Source: an uncultured Lachnospiraceae bacterium (GTDB lineage: Bacteria > Bacillota > Clostridia > Lachnospirales > Lachnospiraceae). From it: a DNA stretch of 48,783 bases. Below the pieces are notes generated by a model. It ran no database searches, was not told the DNA's origin, and worked only from the letters and a program-made list of their open reading frames with translations. The position numbers and the translations under genes are program-made. This document shows positions 9,131 to 17,634 of this stretch, one piece after another (the first letter of the stretch is position 1; each line of letters starts with the position of its first letter). The stretch spans positions 1 to 48,783 of the forward strand of contig CANCYR010000023.1 of assembly GCA_947382355.1 (NCBI GenBank), given 5' to 3'.

Positions 9131-9760
9131 ATGGCAGGAGAAATATTGTATATAAAAGCGGAGCGGGACGTGGAAGTGAATAAGGAGGCAGTTTTTTTAT
9201 CGGATATTGCTAAAATGACCTGTACAGACAAGCATGTATTAAACCGGGCAAAAGCATTGAAGGTGTTTCAGTTTCATGAAGATAAGGAAAAAAGACAGGT
9301 TATCTGTATTTTAAAAGTGATTGAAAAGCTGCAGGAAATCTATCCCACGCTGACTGTTGAAAATCTGGGGGAAACAGATATTTTGCTGGAATATGTGGCG
9401 CCAAGAAGCAAAATGCAGTTTAGTGCAGTATTGAAAATTATTTTTGTTTCTTTTGTCAGCCTTTTAGGAACCGCCTTTACAATTATGGCATTTCATAACG
9501 ATATCGGAATCAATGATTTGTTTTCCAAGCTGTATGAAATGATTATGGGAAAGCCGTCAAGTGGCTATACGCTTTTGGAGGTCTCTTATTCTATTGGCCT
9601 TGCAGTGGGCATTATCGTATTCTTTAACCACATAGGGGGAAGGCGCATTACAAAAGATCCTACTCCTATTGAAGTGGCTATGAAGACCTATGAGGATGAT
9701 GTAAATACAACGTTGATTGATACGTGGAACAGAGAGGGGAAATCCATAGATGTTAATTAG
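9131..9760 (+). CDS. spoVAA: Stage V sporulation protein AA
   Basis: 209-residue SpoVAA-like protein. A soluble N-terminal domain (about 1-95, with ILYIKAERDVEV near the start) is followed by two membrane helices (about 98-120 and 150-170). SpoVA proteins act in dipicolinic acid movement into and out of the spore; SpoVAA is an auxiliary member. I take ATG 9131 as start because GAGGAG lies 7 bp upstream, although the frame is open from 9116. It overlaps spoVAB by 11 bp. Expression is probably sporulation-specific through the promoter candidate at 9068. Confidence 0.85.
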   Translation: MAGEILYIKAERDVEVNKEAVFLSDIAKMTCTDKHVLNRAKALKVFQFHEDKEKRQVICILKVIEKLQEIYPTLTVENLGETDILLEYVAPRSKMQFSAVLKIIFVSFVSLLGTAFTIMAFHNDIGINDLFSKLYEMIMGKPSSGYTLLEVSYSIGLAVGIIVFFNHIGGRRITKDPTPIEVAMKTYEDDVNTTLIDTWNREGKSIDVN

Positions 9761-10235
9761 ATATCTGGCTTTAGTATTATTTGGGTTATGTGCCGGATTC
9801 TTTGTGGCGGGAGGAGTGTTTACCGTGTTGATTTCCGTAGGTCTGGTTCCCCGGTTTGCAGGAAAAAGCCATACGGCAGATAAAATATTTTTGTATGAGG
9901 AAATGGTGGTTCTGGGCGTACTGCTTGGCATCATTTTCAGCATCTTTCATAAAGCGCTGCCTGTGGGCAGGTGGGTGGCAGAGCATAAAATCGTAAATGC
10001 AGATACATGGATGATAATTGGCAATACAATACTTTGCTTTTATGGGTTCTTTGCCGGAATTTTTGAAGGATGCCTGGCTCTTGCAATTGCGGAGATGTTG
10101 GACTCCATTCCTATTTTTGCAAGAAGAATTTCCTTCAGAAAGGGGCTTGGAATTGTTATTTTAGCCATGGCTGTAGGAAAAATGGCAGGCTCCTTAATCT
10201 ATTTTGCGAATCAGGTTTATTTATTTGGAGGCTGA
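9750..10235 (+). CDS. spoVAB: Stage V sporulation protein AB
   Basis: 161-residue membrane protein with four or five predicted helices (LALVLFGLCAGFFVAGG near the start, then two around residues 50-105, and one near the C-terminus). Its place directly after spoVAA, with an overlapping start, and its length identify it as SpoVAB. The RBS GAGGGG precedes ATG 9750. It works with SpoVAA in the inner spore membrane; its exact role is not established. Confidence 0.82.
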   Translation: MLIRYLALVLFGLCAGFFVAGGVFTVLISVGLVPRFAGKSHTADKIFLYEEMVVLGVLLGIIFSIFHKALPVGRWVAEHKIVNADTWMIIGNTILCFYGFFAGIFEGCLALAIAEMLDSIPIFARRISFRKGLGIVILAMAVGKMAGSLIYFANQVYLFGG

Positions 10236-10291
10236 TAAAAATATAGTGGTCTGGTAGAAAGGAAAGTATAAATTGAGCATGGAGGTTTAGC

Positions 10292-10774
10292 ATGGAAGAA
10301 TTAAAAAATATGAAGCACAATGATGAAGAAACAAAAGAGCAGTATAAAGAATATGTAAAAACCGTAACACCTACAAAAAACTTATGGCTGCAAATGGTAA
10401 AGGCATTTCTGGTAGGCGGCATTATCTGCATTATAGGACAGGGAATACTGAATTATTGTGAAAGTCTGGGAATTGACAAAGAAACATCCGGAAGCTGGTG
10501 TTCCCTTTTGCTTGTATTGTTAAGCGTCCTTCTGACAGGCCTGAATATCTATCCCGGAATTGCCAGCTTTGGGGGAGCAGGAGCTTTAGTGCCTATTACC
10601 GGCTTTGCGAACTCTGTAGCGGCCCCTGCCATTGAATTTAAAAAAGAAGGGCAGGTTTTTGGAGTGGGCGCCAAAATATTCACAATAGCGGGCCCGGTAA
10701 TCCTGTATGGAATCTTTTCAAGCTGGCTTTTAGGACTGCTATATTGGTGCGGCACGTTATTTGGATGGTGGTAA
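10292..10774 (+). CDS. spoVAC: Stage V sporulation protein AC
   Basis: 160-residue inner-membrane protein of the SpoVAC/SpoVAEb family. It has a charged N-terminal tail, then helices at about 35-55, 68-90, 95-115 and 130-155, with the family segment FGGAGALVPITGFANS. In Bacillus subtilis SpoVAC is a mechanosensitive channel component for dipicolinic acid. It lies 56 bp after spoVAB, which fits one operon, but the usual next gene spoVAD is displaced to 13.65 kb. Confidence 0.92.
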   Translation: MEELKNMKHNDEETKEQYKEYVKTVTPTKNLWLQMVKAFLVGGIICIIGQGILNYCESLGIDKETSGSWCSLLLVLLSVLLTGLNIYPGIASFGGAGALVPITGFANSVAAPAIEFKKEGQVFGVGAKIFTIAGPVILYGIFSSWLLGLLYWCGTLFGWW

Positions 10775-10778
10775 ACAA

Positions 10779-10811
10779 CAGGAGACAGAAGCATATGGCT
10801 TCTGTCTCCTG
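10779..10811. terminator. Hairpin between convergent genes
   Basis: A perfect 14-bp stem (10779..10792 with 10798..10811; CAGGAGACAGAAGC) with a 5-nt loop sits just after the spoVAC stop and before the end of the convergent DUF5722 gene. The T run on either side is weak, so termination is likely but not certain. Confidence 0.55.
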
Positions 10812-10843
10812 AGTCCTTCTGTTAAAATAAATCACGGAAATCT

Positions 10844-13315
10844 TTATTGCCGGATATTTTTCTTAAACCGCTTCAAAGAATATTTGGGAGCAACCTTTTT
10901 CCAGCTGGAAACCCCGATGGTCTTTAAATATTTTTTAGTATAGTTTTCAGCCTTAGGAGTATCCATGTACTTAAATACATCATAGGCAGGTTTTCTGTTT
11001 CCGTATAAATCACACAGGCCAAAAGCAAGTCCCTGGGCAAGCTCTCCCTCTGCATCATAATCAGAACGGAAAATCACAGAGTCTATCATAGTATTGAACT
11101 CGGCTTTGTAATAGGTATAAGCCAGTGCGGCACATTGAACGGAATATCCGCTGGTAGAAGTAAAGCCCTGTTCGGATAATATAATTCTGGTCTTGCTGCC
11201 AAAGTGTTTTTTAACATAGTTGGTTAAAACATTCAGGTTTTTGGGTGATACAAATTCGCTACTGTCGTTATTGGATACATAGCGGTCATTCCATGTGGCG
11301 GCAGAGGTTAATATGGAAGGATAGGCGTGATAAGCCAGATTCCACTGGATGTTTTTCTGCTGAGATTTAATCTCCGCATGGAAGGCATCCATAAAAGGCC
11401 TTGCACCCCAGTCCCCATGTCTGTCGGACCAGGTATGGTCCATGCATATATATACTCTGGCATTTTTGTAATTGCTCTTTACTGCATAATACATGACGCG
11501 GAAGGTGTTGGCATAGGTTTTAATAAACTTGCTTCTGGAAATATTGCCTGCATAATACCAGATATTATGAATATTCACTTCATTTCCCAATATCCAGTTG
11601 TCTAAATGGCAGTCTTCTCTGGAATACCGTTCTGCAAGAAAAGCAAAGGCAGCTTCCAGAGTTTCTCTTGCTTTTTTGTCCTCTGTATTCAGCGCATAAT
11701 AAGCATGGCCTCCGGAACGGGCGCTTTTTAAAATCAAGTACTGGTTGGTATCGCTCCAGGTAATCATAAACTGTCCGGTTACAGTCATGCCAAGCCGGTT
11801 GGCAGCGGAAATATAGCTGCCGTAAATATCATTGAAGCAATAGGACTTTCCGTTATACACATAATTAGGCGTCCCTTCAGCAGAGATAACTCTGTTTAAG
11901 TCAATGTTGATAAATGTATGCTGTACACCGAGAGAGGTGTCAAGGCTTCCCTGAAGTCCTTTTTTGGAAGTGGTTTTCGGGAAAGGAGCAGTATAGGAAG
12001 CAGCGGCCTCCGGATTGGTTATATAAGAGGTCTTGCTGATTAGCTTGTATTTTCCTTTTGATTTTACGGCAATGGCATATTTACCCTGAATCAGATTGGT
12101 TCCGTCCTCTTCTTTAAGAGGAAGCTTGAAGGTCACTGTAGTGGTCTTTTCGCATTTCTCAACCATTTTCAATACTTTTTTGCTGTTAGGGTTTACCGTT
12201 ACCAGATAATAAAAATCATCGCTGCTTTTCAGTCGTTTCTTTACTTTGGCTTTTACATACAGATTTTTGTCTTTGGAAACCTTGCAGCTTTTTAAGGAAG
12301 CAGAATCACTATTGGCCGCATATTCCGTTACTCCCTTTTTTATTTTGCAAGAGATAATGGCTGAATATGGACTGTAGCATCTTTCCCCGGTAGAGTCAAT
12401 GTTGTAGGAACGCATTCTGAAATAATAGGTTTTATTCTTCAGCAAATTTGTAAATGTCCGGGAGGAGGAAGTGTTTTTCAGGGATATGGTATGTACATTC
12501 TTATTCAGGTTTTTGGCATAAGAATAATATAGTTCACAGCCTGCCGTGTCCTTTACAGGAGAATACCGTACCACTGCCTTTCCTTTGCCTGAGTTTTTGG
12601 CGGATTTTAGCACGGGCGCATCAACAGGCGCAGCGCTTATCCATTTGGCATAAACGGTCAGATGGCCTGTAGTATCTTTGGTAATGCCGGAAATGGGCAG
12701 TGTAAAATCAGGGTCGCTGAACCAGCCACCAAAGTAGCAGCCGGGCTTTACAGGGTTTGCAAAGGTAAACTCGCTGACGGTTGATTTATATTTTACAGGA
12801 TTATAGGTTTCGCCGGTATCGGGATTCTCGGTTGCTTTTAAGTAACCGCCGTTATATTCATATGTGATAGTATAAGTTTTCTTTTTAGATGCGTTCAGGG
12901 CGGAAGAAGGTGCGCCTGCACGACTGTCCGGTAAAGGAGTATTTGCTGATATGGCATCTTCTGATACGGTATCTTCCGATATGGAATTTTCGGAAGCGGT
13001 ATTTTCCCATAAGGCATTTTCCGGTAAATCAGTATCAAACAAACCATTTCCCGGTAAGTAATCTTCCGGCAGAACATTTTCCGATATGGAATTTTCGGAA
13101 AGGCTGTTGTCAGAGAGTGTGTTGTCAGAAAGACTGTTTTCGGACAAGGTATTTTCTGACAGGGAATTTTTAGCAAACGGAAATGAGGAAAAAGGACTAT
13201 CCTTCCATAAATCATAAATATTTGTATAAGCATAGCTGGTAAAGCCGGATGTTATGCTGCAGGCTAAGATGCAGACGCATAACAGGCCGCAAAGGGCTCT
13301 TTTATATTTTTTCAT
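10844..13315 (-). CDS. Secreted DUF5722-type glycosidase-like repeat protein
   Basis: 823-residue exported protein. In order: signal peptide (about 1-30), fifteen degenerate 5-residue repeats of the form N-x-L-S-E (about 50-124), an InlB-type Listeria-Bacteroides repeat (about 150-228, ending VYAKW), a fibronectin III-like domain (about 232-330), a linker domain, and a C-terminal DUF5722-like region (about 440-815). The last region looks like a clan GH-A TIM barrel: GNEVN supplies a likely acid/base glutamate and LSEQG a likely nucleophile glutamate. It may act on surface or host glycans; the substrate is unknown. No LPXTG or membrane anchor is visible at the C-terminus. It is transcribed against the spoVA genes and splits spoVAC from spoVAD. 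RBS AAGGAGGAG and the promoter at 13345 support the start. Confidence 0.82.
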   Translation of the reverse strand: MKKYKRALCGLLCVCILACSITSGFTSYAYTNIYDLWKDSPFSSFPFAKNSLSENTLSENSLSDNTLSDNSLSENSISENVLPEDYLPGNGLFDTDLPENALWENTASENSISEDTVSEDAISANTPLPDSRAGAPSSALNASKKKTYTITYEYNGGYLKATENPDTGETYNPVKYKSTVSEFTFANPVKPGCYFGGWFSDPDFTLPISGITKDTTGHLTVYAKWISAAPVDAPVLKSAKNSGKGKAVVRYSPVKDTAGCELYYSYAKNLNKNVHTISLKNTSSSRTFTNLLKNKTYYFRMRSYNIDSTGERCYSPYSAIISCKIKKGVTEYAANSDSASLKSCKVSKDKNLYVKAKVKKRLKSSDDFYYLVTVNPNSKKVLKMVEKCEKTTTVTFKLPLKEEDGTNLIQGKYAIAVKSKGKYKLISKTSYITNPEAAASYTAPFPKTTSKKGLQGSLDTSLGVQHTFINIDLNRVISAEGTPNYVYNGKSYCFNDIYGSYISAANRLGMTVTGQFMITWSDTNQYLILKSARSGGHAYYALNTEDKKARETLEAAFAFLAERYSREDCHLDNWILGNEVNIHNIWYYAGNISRSKFIKTYANTFRVMYYAVKSNYKNARVYICMDHTWSDRHGDWGARPFMDAFHAEIKSQQKNIQWNLAYHAYPSILTSAATWNDRYVSNNDSSEFVSPKNLNVLTNYVKKHFGSKTRIILSEQGFTSTSGYSVQCAALAYTYYKAEFNTMIDSVIFRSDYDAEGELAQGLAFGLCDLYGNRKPAYDVFKYMDTPKAENYTKKYLKTIGVSSWKKVAPKYSLKRFKKNIRQ
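12944..13168 (-). repeat. 15-nt coding minisatellite in the DUF5722 gene
   Basis: About fifteen tandem 15-nt units encode degenerate pentapeptides (NSLSE, NTLSE, NSLSD, NVLPE, NTASE and similar). Units near the N-terminal end are the most alike. The unit is a multiple of three, so gain or loss of units keeps the frame. Confidence 0.85.
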
Positions 13316-13344
13316 AAAAATCTCCTCCTTGGTTGTCTAAGTCT

Positions 13345-13373
13345 ATTATACGGGAAAAAGGAATCGGCCGCAA
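13345..13373 (-). promoter_or_regulatory. SigA promoter of the DUF5722 gene
   Basis: Read on the minus strand, TTGCGG (13368-13373) and a consensus TATAAT (13345-13350) are 17 bp apart, about 30 bp before the ATG at 13315. Confidence 0.65.
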
Positions 13374-13413
13374 TGAATAAAAAGAAAAACTAAGGAAATC
13401 CTAATAAGAAAAA

Positions 13414-13633
13414 GTAACAGTTCAGACAACAGTTCCCCCACAGGAATCGGGATGGGGATTTGACAGAACATGTTTCTGCGTCATCCCTCTCCCGCTCTGA
13501 TAAAAACGTAGCAGTGCTAAGCTCGAAAATACCTCGCCAAGCGCTGGCGTTTTTATAAGGACTCCTTTAGAAATCATGTTCTGTCACATCCCCATCCCGA
13601 TTTCGGCGGAGGAACTGCTGTCTGAACTGTTAC
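13414..13633 (+). repeat. Large hairpin element (copy 2), upstream of spoVAD
   Basis: Complete element. Outer arms 13414..13472 and 13575..13633 are complementary at 53 of 59 positions and both tips carry GTAACAGTTCAGACA. The conserved core stem is ATAAAAACGT (13500-13509) with GCGTTTTTAT (13547-13556). It fills the gap between the DUF5722 promoter and the spoVAD ribosome binding site and accounts for most of this 340-bp non-coding stretch. Confidence 0.9.
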
Positions 13634-13653
13634 AAGAAAAAGGAGGAGATATT

Positions 13654-14697
13654 TTGAGCAAGGAAGAGGTACAGACAGCAATTTTTCAGCAGGGAAAGCA
13701 AAGCATAAAGCTTCCCATGCCGGTTTATATAAGAGCCTCGGCCTCCGTTGTGGGAAAAAAGGAAGGAGAGGGACCTTTAGGAGCCCTTTTTGACATGATT
13801 GGAAGCGACGGGCTTTTCGGAGCAAAAAACTGGGAAGAGGCGGAAAGCACTTTGCAGAAGGAAGCCGTAAGTCTGGCTATGGGAAAGGCAGGCATGAAAA
13901 AAGAGGATATCCGTTATTTGCTGGCAGGAGATTTGTTGGGGCAGGAGGTTGCCACCTGCTTTGGAGTGGCGGATTTTGAAATTCCCTTTTTCGGTCTGTT
14001 TGGCGCCTGCTCTACCTGCGGGGAATCCCTGAGTCTCGGGGCGATGACGATTGGAGGGGGATTTGCAGGAAATGTGGCATGTGTTACTTCAAGCCATTTT
14101 GCCAGTGCGGAAAAAGAATTCCGGTTTCCGCTGGAATACGGAGGGCAAAGGCCTTTAACTTCCAGCTGGACGGTAACAGGAAGCGGAGCCTTTATTCTGT
14201 CCAGTACGCCGGGACAGAAGTCAAGAGCGAAAATTACCGGGATAACTACGGGGAAAATCGTGGATTTTGGATTAAAGGACAGCTTTAATATGGGCTGTAC
14301 CATGGCTCCCGCCGCAGCGGATGCCATTCATGCCAATCTAAAGGATTTCCGGAGAAAGCCGGAGGAATATGACAAAATCATAACAGGGGACCTGGGAACG
14401 GTAGGAAAAGAAGCGCTGCTGGATCTGTTAAAGGCAAAGGGAGTTGATATTTCGGCGCAGCATATGGACTGCGGCATAGAAATATTTGACCAGAAGACCC
14501 AGAATACCAATGCGGGAGGTTCCGGCTGCGGCTGTGCAGCAGTTACGTTGTCCGCTTATATTTTAAAGAAAATAGAGGAAGGTGTTTGGAAAAGGGTGCT
14601 TTTCGTGCCCACCGGTGCCCTTCTTAGCAAAAGGAGCTTTCAGGAGGGCAACACCGTGCCGGGAATTGCCCATTGTGTTGTTCTGGAAGGAATTTGA
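13654..14697 (+). CDS. spoVAD: Stage V sporulation protein AD
   Basis: 347-residue thiolase-fold protein that binds dipicolinic acid in the forespore. Family motifs are clear: GPLGALFD, LLAGDLLGQ, FGACSTCGESL, TSSHFASAEKEFRFPLEYGGQRP, TGSGA, MAPAAADAI and GSGCGCAAVT. The frame is open from 13576, but the first 26 codons lie mostly in the hairpin element. I prefer TTG 13654, which has AAGGAGGAG just upstream and gives a length close to the family norm of about 340. It is separated from spoVAC by 2.9 kb and from spoVAE by 2.9 kb, so it needs its own promoter, which I could not identify. Confidence 0.93.
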   Translation: MSKEEVQTAIFQQGKQSIKLPMPVYIRASASVVGKKEGEGPLGALFDMIGSDGLFGAKNWEEAESTLQKEAVSLAMGKAGMKKEDIRYLLAGDLLGQEVATCFGVADFEIPFFGLFGACSTCGESLSLGAMTIGGGFAGNVACVTSSHFASAEKEFRFPLEYGGQRPLTSSWTVTGSGAFILSSTPGQKSRAKITGITTGKIVDFGLKDSFNMGCTMAPAAADAIHANLKDFRRKPEEYDKIITGDLGTVGKEALLDLLKAKGVDISAQHMDCGIEIFDQKTQNTNAGGSGCGCAAVTLSAYILKKIEEGVWKRVLFVPTGALLSKRSFQEGNTVPGIAHCVVLEGI

Positions 14698-14773
14698 TGG
14701 AAATCTCTCTTTCTTTTTCGCAAAATATCAGATATAATGAAGAAAGATGTTTGTGAAAAGAGGAGGAGGTATT

Positions 14774-16849
14774 GTGCAGGAAATTATCCTAAGCATATAC
14801 GCTATTGTCGCATTTGTAGTAGCTCTTATCATCGTGAAAATCAATCGCAGGAATAATAGTGTGGGAGTTAAAATCCAGCATTTGATGGAAGCTGTTTTTT
14901 GTTTGATTGTTTTTTATACTTTAAATTTCATGACTGAGAATCTGTTCATCATGAAAATCGGAAACAGCCTGTCCTTGTTTATGCTGGATTTTCTTGTAAT
15001 ATTCTTTTTGGATTATGTTTTGGAATATTTAGACTGGCAGGAAAGGTTCCCCCTGCTTTTAAAGATATTCCTATATATGTTTGTTGCTTTAGATGGACTT
15101 GCTTTGCTTAGCAATCCTTTTAATAATGAAGCCTTTGACTATGCGGAAGTGAAAATCGGCAATGCAACTATTCTAAGCTACGTGCCTAAAGCAGCCTTCC
15201 ATGCACATTTGCTTCTGATTATAGTGGTTGTGTTAATTTCAATTTTTCTTTTGATATTAAAGTGTATTCATACGCCCAGACTTTACTGGAAACGTTTTTA
15301 CTGTATCTGGCTGGGGCTTTTGATGGCAGTAGTTACAAATTGTGTGTATTTTTCAGAGATTTACCAGTCGCGGATAGATTTTTCTGTGCTTGCTTATGGC
15401 TTTTTGGGTATTTTATTGTATTTTGATATTTTTACTTATCAGAGTGTAGTGAATAAAGCCATAACAAGAGGCGTGATTTTAGATTATTTGTCGGAACCTG
15501 TCATATTGTTTGACTATGAAGGAATTCTTGCAGATTACACGGTACATATGAAGGATTTGATTCCAAGTGAGGTTCTAAAGAGGAGAAATACCGAGAACGG
15601 ACAACCATTGACCCGGGGAAAATTCATGGAACAGGCCGGAATCAAAGAAGTGAGCAATATGCTGGAGGATAAGGAATTTGAATATGAGCTTGATACAGAG
15701 CAGGGGAAGAAAATTTATCAGTGCAAATACAGCTGTATGAAGGACAAAGGAAAAGTAGTAGGCTCCAGTTTTGTATTTTATGACATCACAACAGTAAAAG
15801 AAGCCTATTTTGCCCTGGAGAAATCCATAACTTATGACAGGCTTACCGGTTTCTTCAATAAAAGAAGCTTTTATAATCAGATACCTCAATGGGAGGATGA
15901 GAAATACTGGCCTGTTACGGTAGCTGTCTTTAATGTGAATAATCTGCAGATGATGAATGACAGCTATGGAACGGAATACGGGGACCAGGTAATGCTTGCT
16001 TTTGCCGCCATATTAAAAAATTCCATCGGCAGGGAAAACTTTATTGCCAAAGTGGACGGGGGAGATATCGTGGCAGTGCTTGAGGCTATGTCTCAGGATA
16101 AGGCAATCCTTGTCTGTGAAAAGATCAAGAAACAGATGGAAATGGTTTCAGTGGAGAATCCCATTACGTTAGAGTACGGCATTTCGGAAAAGAAAGACGG
16201 AACAGTAGCCGTGGATAAGGCATTTTTAAATGCCAGAAACAGCATGCGGAACAAGAAAATGCTTCGGGATACTTCTGCCAGCAGGGCACTGGTGGATTCG
16301 TTGAAGCAGACATTGAGTGAAAGTGATTATGAAACGGAAGAGCATGTAGAAAGAACAAGGGAAATGTCTGCAAGACTGGGCAGGGAAATGGGATTAAGCG
16401 ATTCAGACATTGCTAAATTAGAGCTTTTGGCAGTGCTCCATGATATAGGAAAGGTTGCCATTCCCCACAGCGTGCTGGTGAAAAAGGGCAAGCTCAATGA
16501 GGAAGAAAGGAAAATTATGCAGCAGCATACCGTAAAAGGTTATCGGATAGCCAAAAGCTCTCCGGAGCTTGCGGAAATTGCAGACTGTATTTTGTCCCAT
16601 CATGAAAAATGGGATGGAACCGGATATCCAAACGGGTTAAAAGGAGAAGACATTCCTCTTCTTGCCCGGGTCATATCGGCGGTGGATTCCCATGATGTTA
16701 TGGTACATAACAGGCCTTATCATACAGCTATGCCGGAACAGGCGGCCATTGATGAATTAAAAGCCTGTGCCGGAACTCAGTTTGACCCCCATGTGGTGGA
16801 AGTGTTCACAGCTTTGCTGGAAAGAGAAGAATTAAACAAAGAAGCTTAG
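14774..16849 (+). CDS. Membrane HD-GYP protein with degenerate GGDEF domain
   Basis: 691-residue signalling protein. About seven N-terminal membrane helices (residues 1-220) precede a PAS-like linker (about 230-345), a GGDEF-family domain (about 350-490) and a C-terminal HD-GYP phosphodiesterase domain (about 510-685). The HD-GYP residues are present: LHDIGK, SHHEKWDGTGYPNG and the VDSHDV segment. The GGDEF signature reads GGDIV, so cyclase activity is unlikely and the domain may only sense nucleotide. The predicted reaction is hydrolysis of cyclic di-GMP or a related dinucleotide. GTG 14774 is preferred because AGGAGG lies 7 bp upstream; the frame is open from ATG 14747. It lies between spoVAD and spoVAE, but a sporulation role is only a guess. 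Confidence 0.88.
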   Translation: MQEIILSIYAIVAFVVALIIVKINRRNNSVGVKIQHLMEAVFCLIVFYTLNFMTENLFIMKIGNSLSLFMLDFLVIFFLDYVLEYLDWQERFPLLLKIFLYMFVALDGLALLSNPFNNEAFDYAEVKIGNATILSYVPKAAFHAHLLLIIVVVLISIFLLILKCIHTPRLYWKRFYCIWLGLLMAVVTNCVYFSEIYQSRIDFSVLAYGFLGILLYFDIFTYQSVVNKAITRGVILDYLSEPVILFDYEGILADYTVHMKDLIPSEVLKRRNTENGQPLTRGKFMEQAGIKEVSNMLEDKEFEYELDTEQGKKIYQCKYSCMKDKGKVVGSSFVFYDITTVKEAYFALEKSITYDRLTGFFNKRSFYNQIPQWEDEKYWPVTVAVFNVNNLQMMNDSYGTEYGDQVMLAFAAILKNSIGRENFIAKVDGGDIVAVLEAMSQDKAILVCEKIKKQMEMVSVENPITLEYGISEKKDGTVAVDKAFLNARNSMRNKKMLRDTSASRALVDSLKQTLSESDYETEEHVERTREMSARLGREMGLSDSDIAKLELLAVLHDIGKVAIPHSVLVKKGKLNEEERKIMQQHTVKGYRIAKSSPELAEIADCILSHHEKWDGTGYPNGLKGEDIPLLARVISAVDSHDVMVHNRPYHTAMPEQAAIDELKACAGTQFDPHVVEVFTALLEREELNKEA

Positions 16850-16894
16850 GGAGAGCGATTTCCGGACAGCTTGGAAAAGGGGAGATGAATCAAG

Positions 16895-17128
16895 GTGCGG
16901 GAAATGGAATTTAAAATGGAGCGGCAGGGTCTTTTGGAAACAGGGCAGAAAGTAACCATTACGGAAGGCGTTCTGCCGAGCAGCTATTATTATATTATAG
17001 ACCCGTCCCTGGCAATGTCCGGCAATATTCCCTTTCGGGAACGGTTAAAATCCAAAGAGGGGACTGTAGTTGCCATAAAGCAGAATGAAAGAGGCTTTTA
17101 TGTGACAGTGAATTTTTTGGATGAATAA
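16895..17128 (+). CDS. Small protein of unknown function (77 aa)
   Basis: Not recognised. It is a 77-residue charged protein with no signal peptide or membrane segment. A beta-rich pattern with a central tyrosine run (SSYYYIIDPSL) and the end GTVVAIKQNERGFYVTVNFLDE suggests a small barrel-like fold. GTG 16895 follows GGGGAG; ATG 16904 is an alternative. It sits 45 bp after the HD-GYP gene and 25 bp before ridA, probably in one transcript. Confidence 0.6.
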   Translation: MREMEFKMERQGLLETGQKVTITEGVLPSSYYYIIDPSLAMSGNIPFRERLKSKEGTVVAIKQNERGFYVTVNFLDE

Positions 17129-17153
17129 TAAATTTATTTAGGAGGAAAAGAGA

Positions 17154-17534
17154 ATGTTAAAGAAAATCAGCACGAAAAAGGCTCCGGCAGCAATCGGGCC
17201 GTACTCTCAGGGAATCATTGCAGATAATTTCCTGTTTGCGTCAGGCCAGATACCTATTATACCGGAAACAGGGGAAATTGCGGAAGGAGATATTACCGTT
17301 CAGGCGCAGCAGGTTATGAAAAATGTTCAGGCAATTTTAGAAGAAGCCGGAACCACCTTTGAAAAAGTGGTAAAGACTACCTGCTTTTTAGCAGATATGA
17401 ATGATTTTGGAGCCTTTAATGAGGTGTACGGCAAATATTTTACCGAAAGACCGGCCAGAAGCTGCGTGGCAGTGAAGACCCTTCCGAAAAACGTTTTGTG
17501 CGAAGTGGAAATCATAGGCTATTTAGGTGAATAA
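17154..17534 (+). CDS. ridA: RidA family enamine/imine deaminase
   Basis: 126-residue RidA/YjgF protein that hydrolyses reactive 2-aminoacrylate and related enamines made by PLP enzymes. Family signatures include KAPAAIGPYSQGI near residues 10-22, FASGQIP, the C-terminal RSCVAVKTLPKNVLCEVEIIG with the substrate-binding arginine, and the expected length. RBS AGGAGG precedes the ATG by 8 bp. A terminator follows at 17571. Confidence 0.96.
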   Translation: MLKKISTKKAPAAIGPYSQGIIADNFLFASGQIPIIPETGEIAEGDITVQAQQVMKNVQAILEEAGTTFEKVVKTTCFLADMNDFGAFNEVYGKYFTERPARSCVAVKTLPKNVLCEVEIIGYLGE

Positions 17535-17570
17535 TTGTTTAAAAAAAGGAATAAGAAAGAATAAAGTGTA

Positions 17571-17604
17571 AAAAATAGTAGGTAGAGATACCTGCTATTT
17601 TTAT
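17571..17604 (+). terminator. Rho-independent terminator after ridA
   Basis: 17571..17584 pairs with 17589..17602 (14 pairs including one G-T) around a GAGA loop and ends in a T-rich run. It separates ridA from spoVAE, so spoVAE probably has its own promoter. Confidence 0.75.
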
Positions 17605-17634
17605 TTTCAAAACTATACGGAAAGGATTGAGAAA

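Noticed and set aside
12889-13173. Open frames in other frames over the pentapeptide repeat tract
   Set aside because: They are a side effect of the 15-nt repeat, which stays open in several frames. The signal peptide, promoter and RBS support only the minus-strand 823-residue gene.
13576-13653. N-terminal extension of SpoVAD encoded by the hairpin right arm
   Set aside because: The first 26 codons lie mostly in the repeat element, and TTG 13654 has a strong AAGGAGGAG site at the right distance.
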